DNA of 64,000 nt from assembly GCA_944386805.1 (NCBI GenBank), contig CALXCO010000006.1, positions 1-64,000 on the forward strand, given 5' to 3'. Positions 1 to 7,641 of this stretch are shown here, piece after piece. Source of the DNA: an uncultured Clostridia bacterium (GTDB lineage: Bacteria; Bacillota; Clostridia; Oscillospirales; Ruminococcaceae). Under the pieces are notes generated by a model. It made no database searches. It saw only the letters and a program-made list of their open reading frames with translations, and was not told where the DNA came from. The translations under genes and the position numbers were made by a program. Within the stretch, counting starts at the first letter, position 1, and each line of letters starts with the position of its first letter.

Positions 1-76
<76 letters not shown>

Positions 77-80
77 AAAT

Positions 81-110
81 GTTAAGGTCTGACATTTGTC
101 AGACCTTAAC
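81..110 (+). other. Perfect 13-bp hairpin between 5S rRNA and tRNA-Asn
   Basis: GTTAAGGTCTGAC (81-93) pairs perfectly with 98-110 around an ATTT loop. No U-run follows, so it is not a standard intrinsic terminator. Its position between two mature RNAs suggests an RNA-processing stem, but this is inference. Confidence 0.55.
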
Positions 111-119
111 GCCACATAT

Positions 120-195
120 TGCTCCTTAGCTCAGTCGGTAGAGCGCATGACTGTTAATCATGATGTCGTCAGTTCGAGCCTGACAGGAGCAGCCA
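120..195 (+). tRNA. tRNA-Asn (anticodon GTT)
   Basis: A complete cloverleaf can be drawn. The acceptor stem 120-126 pairs with 185-191. The anticodon stem CATGA/TCATG (146-150, 158-162) holds loop CTGTTAA with anticodon GTT at 153-155. The T stem GTCAG/CTGAC (168-172, 180-184) holds loop TTCGAGC. The discriminator is G192 and CCA is encoded at 193-195. It lies 3' of the 5S gene. It is the tRNA whose Asp-charged form would be amidated by the GatCAB system encoded at 4.7-9.7 kb. Confidence 0.97.
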
Positions 196-200
196 GTAAA

Positions 201-229
201 CCCACTTGGGATTACCAAGTGGGTTTTTT
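201..229 (+). terminator. Intrinsic terminator after tRNA-Asn
   Basis: CCCACTTGG (201-209) pairs with 215-223, followed by six T at 224-229. It ends the rRNA/tRNA transcript. Confidence 0.93.
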
Positions 230-249
230 GTTATCCAACGAGAAAAGAA

Positions 250-280
250 ACCGACGGAACCTGTGAAGGTCTCCGTCGGT
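250..280 (-). terminator. Terminator of the chromate transporter operon
   Basis: ACCGACGGA (250-258) pairs with 272-280. On the minus strand the hairpin is followed by a T-rich stretch (complement of 241-249). It sits just past the stop codon of the gene ending at 289. Confidence 0.8.
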
Positions 281-288
281 TTTGTTAA

Positions 289-855
289 TTATAACAGTTG
301 ATCTACAATTGGATACAGAATAAGTCCGCCGATTCCGGCACCTACCATTACAGTAATGGGATTTGGCTTTTTCCAGCGCATAATAATCAGTGCGACAACA
401 AAAATAAAAATCGCGATAAAATCTGTTTGCGAAAGATCAATACCGTTAGGCCAGGCTGCTGAAATAAACAGTGAAACACCAGCACCGGCAATCATTGCCA
501 CAACGGCTGGACGCAATCCGGAAAGGACACCCTGTATTGTCGAAAGTGAACGGTAACGATAATAAACAAATGCCAAAATAGAAATAATGATGCAGGAAGG
601 TGTGATGCAGCCGAGGGTGGCAATGATTGCGCCGGGAATTCCTGCAATCTGTATGCCGACAAAGGTTGCTGAATTGATCGCGACCGGTCCGGGTGTCATC
701 TGAGAGATGGTGATAATATCCGAGAACTGGGTCATCGTCAGCCATGGATGAATTTCAACGACCTGATGCTGAATCAGGGGAAGAGAAGCGTACCCGCCGC
801 CAAAACTGAACAGTCCAATCTGAAAAAAACTCCAGAAAAGTTCGAGGTAAATCAC
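289..855 (-). CDS. chrA: Chromate transporter, half-size CHR-domain protein (second subunit)
   Basis: This 188-residue membrane protein is one CHR (ChrA) domain. The N-terminal signature FSFGGGYASLPL and the MTPGPVAINSATFVG motif are clear, followed by several hydrophobic helices. Full-length ChrA has two such domains of about 190 residues each; here they are separate genes, and its start overlaps the stop of the other half by 4 bp, so the pair is translationally coupled. The two halves probably form an anti-parallel heterodimer in the membrane. The family is known for chromate/anion efflux. In anaerobes the natural substrate is uncertain. Confidence 0.92.
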   Translation of the reverse strand: MIYLELFWSFFQIGLFSFGGGYASLPLIQHQVVEIHPWLTMTQFSDIITISQMTPGPVAINSATFVGIQIAGIPGAIIATLGCITPSCIIISILAFVYYRYRSLSTIQGVLSGLRPAVVAMIAGAGVSLFISAAWPNGIDLSQTDFIAIFIFVVALIIMRWKKPNPITVMVGAGIGGLILYPIVDQLL

Positions 856-1418
856 TTTTTCCCCTCCTTTTTGCTCTGCCAGAGAATTTGCAGGCCGCCT
901 GCCACGCCGCTGATAACGATGATCAGCATGACGTTGACATCAAACCAGACGGTCGCTACAAATGCAGCAGCCATAATCAGAGTAGGAAGCAGTTTCTTCT
1001 TTTTCAGAATATCAAGCCCCATTGTCAGTACGACGTCGACAATAACGGCGACAACACCTGCTGCCATTCCTTTGAGCAAAAGATTGACGATCTGATTGCT
1101 GCGGAATGCCGCGTAAAAAAATGAGATAATCGACAGCAAAATCAGCGGAGGTAAAACGGTCCCCAGTACCGTGACAATTCCACCCAAAATACCGCCGACC
1201 CGATAACCAACGAGTATTGACGCATTGACGGCGATTGGTCCGGGAGCTGACTGGGCGATTGCCGTCAGGTCGAGCATTTCATCCTCCTCAATCCAGTGGA
1301 GTTTTTCGACAAACTGCTTTCTCATCAACGGAATAATTACATAACCACCGCCAAATGTAAATGCACTGAGTTTGAAGGTGGAGAGAAAAAGCTGGAGATA
1401 CTTCCGGCTTTTTTTCAT
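852..1418 (-). CDS. chrA: Chromate transporter, half-size CHR-domain protein (first subunit)
   Basis: This 188-residue CHR-domain membrane protein carries FTFGGGYVIIPL near the N-terminus and SAPGPIAVNASILVG, the same two motifs as its neighbour. It is the promoter-proximal gene of the pair and lies divergent from the LysR regulator at 1576. An extended -10 (TGGTATAAT on the minus strand, complement of 1492-1500) lies upstream. The arrangement regulator/divergent target suggests control by the LysR protein. Confidence 0.92.
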   Translation of the reverse strand: MKKSRKYLQLFLSTFKLSAFTFGGGYVIIPLMRKQFVEKLHWIEEDEMLDLTAIAQSAPGPIAVNASILVGYRVGGILGGIVTVLGTVLPPLILLSIISFFYAAFRSNQIVNLLLKGMAAGVVAVIVDVVLTMGLDILKKKKLLPTLIMAAAFVATVWFDVNVMLIIVISGVAGGLQILWQSKKEGKK

Positions 1419-1502
1419 TTGATCATCACTTCTTTCCTGATATTTAAGCGATCAGATTGGGCGTTGCAAAAGCCAAACTATCGACCATAACTATTATACC
1501 AC

Positions 1503-1559
1503 TTGATTGCTTATATGAAAAATAGTATAATTTTATTAAAACCATAAGAAAATTCTTAT
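1503..1559 (+). promoter_or_regulatory. LysR gene promoter and inverted repeat
   Basis: TTGATT (1503-1508), a 17-bp spacer and TATAAT (1526-1531) form a good sigma-A promoter. Just downstream, ATAAGAA (1544-1550) and TTCTTAT (1553-1559) form a perfect 7-bp inverted repeat next to the ribosome binding site, a plausible autoregulatory site. The divergent chrA promoter overlaps this region. Confidence 0.7.
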
Positions 1560-1575
1560 AAGGAGTGGACATCAG

Positions 1576-2490
1576 ATGACCTTGCGGCATATTCGTATTT
1601 TTCTGGCGGTTTGCAGCCATGATTATAATATCACCCGTGCGGCTGAATCATTGTATATGACCCAGCCGGCGGTCAGCCTTGCCATTCGTGAGCTGGAGGA
1701 CTACTACAGGGTACGCCTGTTTGAAAGGATTTCCCGCAAACTCTATATCACCGAAGCCGGAAAGCAATTGGAGGAATATGCTTCCCATCTGGTTTCCATG
1801 TTTGATGATATGGAACGGGAGCTGCGGGACTGGGATTCTGCGGGTGTTTTGCGGGTCGGTGCCAGTATTACAATCGGGTCGCAGTTTATGCCGGAGTATG
1901 TCCGTACATATCAATCGGTTTGCCCGGCAGTTGAAGTGAAAGTTCAAATTGGCCCGACAGGTTTTCTGGAACGGGAATTACTGGCAAACCGGCTGGATTT
2001 TGCGCTGGTAGAAGGGGTGGTTCATTCGCCCCATCTGGTATGTGAAGAGTACATGGAGGATTCTCTGGTTGCAATTTGTGCACCGGGAAAGCCGTTTCAA
2101 CAGGGGGAGACGGTGGAAATCGAGCGCTTTCGCAAGCAGCGGCTGTTATTGAGGGAAAGCGGCAGCGGTACCAGAGAGGAATTTGACAGTGCTGCACGGC
2201 TGGCAGGGTTCTCGGTGGAACCGTCGTGGGAATCGACCAGTACCAGTGCACTGGTCAATGCTGCGATTCATGGACTTGGGATAGCGGTTCTGCCGGGACG
2301 GATGGTTTCTGACCAGCTGGGGAATGGACAGGTTGTGTCTTTTGAGATCAGGGGAATGGATTTGCGCCGAAGGTTTATGATTGTCTACCACAAAAATAAA
2401 TTCCTGTCATCCTCTGCTCGTACCTTCATTGAACTCTGCCGGAAGTCTGCGGCTTCGGAAATGGCGGTTAATGATAGTTGCAACAGATGA
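1576..2490 (+). CDS. LysR-family transcriptional regulator
   Basis: This 304-residue protein has an N-terminal LysR winged helix (residues 1-60: TLRHIRIFLAVCSH, then NITRAAESLYMTQPAVS, then LFERISRKLYITEAG) and a C-terminal substrate-binding fold resembling the CysB/CysL-type effector domain (GASITIGSQFMPEYV; ESGSGTREEF). Length and order are typical. AAGGAGTGGAC precedes the ATG. It is divergent from the chromate transporter pair, its most likely target. The effector is unknown. Confidence 0.93.
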   Translation: MTLRHIRIFLAVCSHDYNITRAAESLYMTQPAVSLAIRELEDYYRVRLFERISRKLYITEAGKQLEEYASHLVSMFDDMERELRDWDSAGVLRVGASITIGSQFMPEYVRTYQSVCPAVEVKVQIGPTGFLERELLANRLDFALVEGVVHSPHLVCEEYMEDSLVAICAPGKPFQQGETVEIERFRKQRLLLRESGSGTREEFDSAARLAGFSVEPSWESTSTSALVNAAIHGLGIAVLPGRMVSDQLGNGQVVSFEIRGMDLRRRFMIVYHKNKFLSSSARTFIELCRKSAASEMAVNDSCNR

Positions 2491-2598
2491 CCGATAAAAA
2501 TTTGGCATCATTCGCGATAGACGCCGTTCTGTGGCTGTGTTATAATCAAAATAGAGAGTTTATTAAGATAAACGGTAAAAGAAAGGAAGGTAAAGCGT

Positions 2599-4605
2599 AT
2601 GGCTGTGATAAAACCGCCTTATTTTGGCGCCGCCTATTACCCGGAAGGTCTGTCCGATCAGCGGGTGGATGAGGATATCCGGCAGATGAAGGAAACGGGT
2701 ATTAATGTGGTACGGCTGGCGGAATTTGCCTGGAGCAGATTGGAACCGGAAGAGGGTACTTATGATTTTGGCTGGCTGCGGCGGGTAATTGCAAAACTGG
2801 ACGAGGCGTCTATCGGCGTGATTCTTTGTACTCCAAGCGCGACGCCGCCGGTGTGGCTGACCCAAAAGTATCCGGATATTCTCCCGATGGCGGAGGATGG
2901 CCGGCGGACCACCCACGGCGCACGTCTGCATTATTGCCCCAATCACGAGGTTTATCAGTATTATATTGAGAAAATAAACGAGGCACTGGTCAGGGAATTT
3001 GACAGCTGTCCGAATGTAATCGGCTGGCAGGTCGATAATGAGGTCTATATCTGGCAGGGAAAAGGATGTTTTTGCCCTGCATGCCAGGAAAAGTTTCATC
3101 GGTTTTTAAAACAGCGTTACGGTACGATTAAGCAGCTGAACCAGTCCTGGCAGCTCACCCTTTGGAGCCAGGAATATCAAAACTTTGAGCAGATTCCTCT
3201 GCCCAGAAGCGACGTCTGGCATCATCCGGCGCTGAAAATGGCCTGGCTGGAATTTCAGGAGGATTCTGTGGTTGGGTATGTCAACCGGCAGTACCGTACA
3301 ATTAAAAAGTATTCCAATAAACCGGTCGGCACCGATATGATGCCGGCACCGCTGGTCAGTCATGATAAACTGACCAAAGAAGCGGATGTGGTGATGTTTA
3401 ACCATTATAATGACGAGGAAAATCTGGAGCAGGTATTTTTCTGGTTTGAATATCTCAAAACGCTGCGGGATACGCCGCTGTGGAATACCGAGACCGACCC
3501 CTGCGGCAATGGCAGCACCGCCAGACAGCCGTATAAACCGCGTGGATTTTGCACCGTTAATTCCTGGCTGCCGGTTATTTTCGGCGGTGAAGCCAACCTG
3601 TACTGGCACTGGCGCGCTCATCGCGCAGGACATGAACTGATGCACGGCGCGGTCATTGATGCGCATGGACGCCCCAACCATACCTATGGCGAAATCAGAC
3701 AGCTGGCTGTGGATTTTAAAAGATGCGCCGATTTCCTGAATCAGACCAAAATAGAGTCTGCCCCAATTGCTATCCATTATGACGCACTGGCTGAAAAGCT
3801 GTTCCTTGCCCAGCCAATTGCGGCTGGACTGGAATATCAGCCGGTGCTGCGGGATTATTTTTATGCGCCGCTGCGCCGTGCCGGTCAGCGGGTGGATATT
3901 ATCCCACCCTCTCATGACCTTTCCGGATATCGTGTGGTTATTTCGCCTCTACTGCCGTATATTGACGAAGAACTGTATTCCCGTCTGCGCAGCTGGATAG
4001 AAGAAGGCGGCATCTGGATTGCCGGACCGCTGACCGGATGCCGGGATGCGGCCGGTGGGCAGCTGGAAAAGCCGTTGGGACCGCTGGAGGAATGGGCTGG
4101 ATGCACCCGCAGATATGCGCTGGCGGCAAATGAAAAGTACCCGTTTGACCTGCATGACTCGTATGGAGAGAAGAGCGACGGCGCAGTATGGTATGACGCT
4201 TTTCAGACGGCAGAGGGCCGGGCAACGGCTGTATACTGGAACGCTTCCTATGAGCTGGCAGGATTGGCGGCAGTTGTGGAAAGAAAGATCGGGAAAGGGA
4301 AACTGATTCTTCTGGGAACTGTTCCGCAAAAAGAACTGTTGCTGCGGCTGACTGAGGTGGATACCAGCGGTCAGGCTGTCAAAAATCATCATCAGCCGGA
4401 TTATCAGGCGTCTGATAATCTGCTTGCCGTACCGCGGGTGACTGGAAATAATCTGGAAGCCGGTGTTTTGCTGGCGGAGTTTAAAGGCCAGAAAGGACAA
4501 TTGCAGCTTTTCCGAAAAGCAGAAGATCTGCGCACCGGACAGCTGTTCAGCGGCAGGGTGGAGGTTTCTCCCTGGACCGTTATGGTACTGCGATATGTTG
4601 AATAA
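2599..4605 (+). CDS. Beta-galactosidase, glycoside hydrolase family 42
   Basis: This 668-residue protein fits GH42 throughout: an N-terminal TIM barrel (FGAAYYPEG start, ETGINVVRLAEFAWSRLEP), the acid/base region GWQVDNEV (about residue 143), the nucleophile region WNTETDP (about residue 298), a Cys cluster CFCPACQEKF typical of the zinc-binding GH42 subgroup, then trimerisation and C-terminal beta domains. It cleaves terminal beta-galactosides from oligosaccharides in the cytoplasm; no signal peptide is visible. It is monocistronic, with AAGGAAGG upstream of the ATG, and ends at a shared terminator. Confidence 0.94.
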   Translation: MAVIKPPYFGAAYYPEGLSDQRVDEDIRQMKETGINVVRLAEFAWSRLEPEEGTYDFGWLRRVIAKLDEASIGVILCTPSATPPVWLTQKYPDILPMAEDGRRTTHGARLHYCPNHEVYQYYIEKINEALVREFDSCPNVIGWQVDNEVYIWQGKGCFCPACQEKFHRFLKQRYGTIKQLNQSWQLTLWSQEYQNFEQIPLPRSDVWHHPALKMAWLEFQEDSVVGYVNRQYRTIKKYSNKPVGTDMMPAPLVSHDKLTKEADVVMFNHYNDEENLEQVFFWFEYLKTLRDTPLWNTETDPCGNGSTARQPYKPRGFCTVNSWLPVIFGGEANLYWHWRAHRAGHELMHGAVIDAHGRPNHTYGEIRQLAVDFKRCADFLNQTKIESAPIAIHYDALAEKLFLAQPIAAGLEYQPVLRDYFYAPLRRAGQRVDIIPPSHDLSGYRVVISPLLPYIDEELYSRLRSWIEEGGIWIAGPLTGCRDAAGGQLEKPLGPLEEWAGCTRRYALAANEKYPFDLHDSYGEKSDGAVWYDAFQTAEGRATAVYWNASYELAGLAAVVERKIGKGKLILLGTVPQKELLLRLTEVDTSGQAVKNHHQPDYQASDNLLAVPRVTGNNLEAGVLLAEFKGQKGQLQLFRKAEDLRTGQLFSGRVEVSPWTVMVLRYVE

Positions 4606-4620
4606 TCAAATGGACTGAAA

Positions 4621-4656
4621 AATCCCGGATTTTCCGATTGCGGAAAGTCCGGGATT
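4621..4656. terminator. Bidirectional terminator between GH42 and gatB
   Basis: AATCCCGGA (4621-4629) pairs with TCCGGGATT (4648-4656), with a further inner stem. T-rich flanks occur on both strands. It serves the convergent genes ending at 4605 and 4675. Confidence 0.85.
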
Positions 4657-4674
4657 TTGCGTGATGAGATTAAA

Positions 4675-6117
4675 TTATAATTTTGCGACTTTTTCGTCAA
4701 TCAGCTGCTGGACAATGACCGGATTTGCACGGCCGGAAGTTTTGCCCATAATCTGACCGACCAGCGATTTCAGGGCATTGGTTTTGCCTTTCTTGAAGTC
4801 GGCAATGGACTTCGGGTTCTGGGCGATGGCCTGATCGACCAGCTGCTCCAGCAGGACAGGGTCGCTCAGCTGGAACAGGTCATGGGCACGGATATATTCT
4901 TCCGGAGACTGGTCTCCGTTTTTCCACAGTTCACCCAACACCTTTTTCTCGGTCGACGAGTTGATTTTGCCGTCGATGGTCATGTTGACCAGAGCAGCAA
5001 GGTGTGCGGGTGCGACCGGGATACGGACGGTATCTTCGCTTTCTGCCGACATCAGCCGGAAGACTTCGGTCAGCATCAGGTTTGCGGCCTGTTTGGGGTA
5101 TTCCGTCGCCGCACAGACCGATTCAAAGTAATCAGCGGTTTCAGGGGTAGCCGTCAGCATTTCGGCGTCATAAGCCGTCAGACCAAACTGTTCGATATAT
5201 TTCGACTTGCGCTGATCAGGAAGGACCGGAATGGATGCTTGCAGCTGTTCCAGCTGCTGTTCGCTCATCTCAATCGGCGCAAGGTCGGGGTCAGGGAAAT
5301 AACGATAATCGTTTGCATCCTCTTTGCGGCGCATGGAAGATGTTTTTCCGGATTTTTCATCAAATCGTCTGGTCTCCTGGACGATCTCTTCGCCGTTTTC
5401 AATCGCTTCCACCTGGCGGCGGTATTCAAACTCAATCGCCTTCTGTACATACTGGAAGGAGTTCAGGTTCTTCATCTCAGTACGGGTGCCAAACGGCTGA
5501 CCTGGTTTGTGCACCGACAGGTTGACATCGCACCGCAGCGAGCCTTCCTGCATCCGGCAATCGGAAATACCGGTATACAGGATGGTTGCACGGAGTTTTT
5601 GCAGGTAGGCGACTGCTTCTTCAGCCGAGCGGATATCCGGTTCCGATACAATCTCAATCAGCGGAACGCCGCAGCGGTTGCAGTCGATAAAGGTACCGCT
5701 CTTATCGTGGACCAGTTTTCCGGCGTCTTCCTCAATGTGAATGCGGGTAATGCCAATGCGCTTGGAGCCGGTAGAGGTTTCAATATCCAGGTATCCATGT
5801 TCACACAGCGGCAGATCATACTGGGAAATCTGATAGGCTTTCGGCAGATCGGGGTAAAAGTAGTTTTTCCGGTCTTGCTTGGAATAACGTGCAATCGTAC
5901 AGTTGGTCGCCATGCCGGCCTTGATCGCGTATTCTACAACCTTGCGGTTGAGGACCGGAAGAGAGCCGGGCAAACCCATGCAGACCGGGCAGACATGAGT
6001 GTTGGGTTCTGCGCCGAAGTCGGTCGGGCAGCTGCAAAAGATTTTGGTCCGGGTTTTCAGCTCGACATGAACTTCCAGACCGATGACCATTTCATATTCA
6101 GAAGTAAATGCAGACAT
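4675..6117 (-). CDS. gatB: Asp/Glu-tRNA amidotransferase subunit B
   Basis: This 480-residue GatB has normal length. The N-terminal kinase-like domain has GLEVHVEL, CPVCMGLPG and PDLPKAYQISQYDLP; the C-terminal YqeY-like tail ends near QQLIDEKVAKL. GatB binds Asp-tRNA(Asn) and Glu-tRNA(Gln), phosphorylates the misacylated residue and hands it to ammonia from GatA. It is the last gene of the aspS-gatC/gatA/gatB operon, 23 bp after gatA. GAGGAA lies upstream of the ATG. Confidence 0.97.
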   Translation of the reverse strand: MSAFTSEYEMVIGLEVHVELKTRTKIFCSCPTDFGAEPNTHVCPVCMGLPGSLPVLNRKVVEYAIKAGMATNCTIARYSKQDRKNYFYPDLPKAYQISQYDLPLCEHGYLDIETSTGSKRIGITRIHIEEDAGKLVHDKSGTFIDCNRCGVPLIEIVSEPDIRSAEEAVAYLQKLRATILYTGISDCRMQEGSLRCDVNLSVHKPGQPFGTRTEMKNLNSFQYVQKAIEFEYRRQVEAIENGEEIVQETRRFDEKSGKTSSMRRKEDANDYRYFPDPDLAPIEMSEQQLEQLQASIPVLPDQRKSKYIEQFGLTAYDAEMLTATPETADYFESVCAATEYPKQAANLMLTEVFRLMSAESEDTVRIPVAPAHLAALVNMTIDGKINSSTEKKVLGELWKNGDQSPEEYIRAHDLFQLSDPVLLEQLVDQAIAQNPKSIADFKKGKTNALKSLVGQIMGKTSGRANPVIVQQLIDEKVAKL

Positions 6118-6140
6118 CTTGATTCATTCCTCTCTGATCG

Positions 6141-7598
6141 TTATCTGGAAGTGGTTTCACAGGTCGTCTCATAGGCGCGCCCAATGCGGTAAAGGACAGG
6201 CTCCGAGAAGGGACGTCCAATCAGCTGCATGCCGACCGGAAGGCCATTGGAAGCTGTCGCGCAGGGCATTGACAGAGCAGGAACACCGGCGATGTTGACC
6301 GGAACGGTGTAGATATCGCCGAGATACATTTCCAGCGGATTGGACGTCTTTTCACCGATTTTATAGGCGGTCGTCGGCGCTACTGGTGAGAGGATGCAGT
6401 CGCATTGTTCAAAAATCCGGTTGTAGTCATTGACAATCAGTGTTCGCACCTGCAAAGCTTTTTTATAATAGGCATCGTAGTAGCCGGAAGACAGTGCAAA
6501 GGTGCCCAGCATAATCCGCCGCTTGACCTCCTGTCCAAAGCCTTCGCTGCGGGAGTTTTTGTACAGCGAGGTGATATCGTCGTAATCCTGTGCCCGGTAG
6601 CCGTACCGAATACCGTCGAACCGTGCAAGGTTGGAGGAAGCTTCGGCGGAAGAGATGATATAATAGGCGGAAAGTGCATGGGAAAGGGTCGGCATCGAAA
6701 CTTCTACGATTTCAGCCCCCAGTTCTTTGAACCGGGCTACAGCTGTTTCAATTCCTTTCCGGACATCGTCGGAAAGTCCTTCCCCGAAAAACTCTTTCGG
6801 AAGGGCAATTTTCATTCCACGGATGTCTTTTCCGAGTTCAGCCGAATAGTCGAGTTTTTCCATGTCGATGGAAGTGGTATCCCGGCTGTCATGTCCTGCA
6901 ATGCAGTCCATGACCATCGCCGAGTCGGTTACATCACGGGTCAGCGGACCGATCTGGTCCAGCGATGAGGCGAACGCAACCAGCCCGTACCGGGACACGG
7001 TCCCGTAGGTCGGTTTCATCCCAACGACGCCGCAGAATGCTGCCGGCTGACGGATAGAACCGCCGGTATCACTGCCCAGTGCAAAGACTGCCTCGTTTGC
7101 CGCAACCGCTGCCGCCGAACCGCCGGAAGAACCGCCCGGTACGCAGGACAGGTCACGAGGGTTATGGGTGACCTGAAAATAGCTGTTTTCGGTCGAAGAA
7201 CCCATTGCAAACTCATCCATATTCAGTTTTCCCAGCATGACGGCGCCGGCTTCATCCAGTTTTTCGATGACGTGGGCGTCGTAGGGAGGCACAAAGTTTT
7301 CCAGCATTCTGGAAGCACAGGTGGTGGTAAAACCTCTGGTACAAATATTATCTTTAATACCGGCCGGGATGCCTGCGAGCGGGGAGAGCTTTTCTCCACG
7401 CGACCGCCGGTCGTCAATCTGTGCGGCTTTCTGCATGGCTTCCCCTTCCAGAACCGAGAGGTATGCCTTGATGGAGGGCTCTCTTTCCCGGATAACGTCC
7501 AGATAGGCTTTTGCTGCCTGAACTGCTGTAATCTCGCCTGACTGGAGATGACCGCTCAGCTGGCAGAGTGAAAGTTCAGTGATCTGTTTGGTGTTCAT
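6141..7598 (-). CDS. gatA: Asp/Glu-tRNA amidotransferase subunit A (amidase)
   Basis: This is an amidase-signature protein of about 485 residues. The Ser-Ser-Lys catalytic region is visible as GIKDNIC (Lys) and GGSSGGSAAAVAANEAVFALGSD (long Gly/Ser motif around residues 150-175). It releases ammonia from glutamine for GatB. I chose the ATG at 7598 (MNTKQITELS) because GGGGA sits 8 nt upstream; an in-frame ATG at 7613 is possible, adding five residues. It is the middle gene of the T-box operon. Confidence 0.95.
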   Translation of the reverse strand: MNTKQITELSLCQLSGHLQSGEITAVQAAKAYLDVIREREPSIKAYLSVLEGEAMQKAAQIDDRRSRGEKLSPLAGIPAGIKDNICTRGFTTTCASRMLENFVPPYDAHVIEKLDEAGAVMLGKLNMDEFAMGSSTENSYFQVTHNPRDLSCVPGGSSGGSAAAVAANEAVFALGSDTGGSIRQPAAFCGVVGMKPTYGTVSRYGLVAFASSLDQIGPLTRDVTDSAMVMDCIAGHDSRDTTSIDMEKLDYSAELGKDIRGMKIALPKEFFGEGLSDDVRKGIETAVARFKELGAEIVEVSMPTLSHALSAYYIISSAEASSNLARFDGIRYGYRAQDYDDITSLYKNSRSEGFGQEVKRRIMLGTFALSSGYYDAYYKKALQVRTLIVNDYNRIFEQCDCILSPVAPTTAYKIGEKTSNPLEMYLGDIYTVPVNIAGVPALSMPCATASNGLPVGMQLIGRPFSEPVLYRIGRAYETTCETTSR

Positions 7599-7641
7599 GA
7601 TTTGATTCCCCATTCTCCTCTATATATTTCGATAAACGGTG

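Noticed and set aside
4882..6174. 430-codon frame antisense to gatB
   Set aside because: Shadow frame; gatB is complete and the antisense product has no recognisable features.
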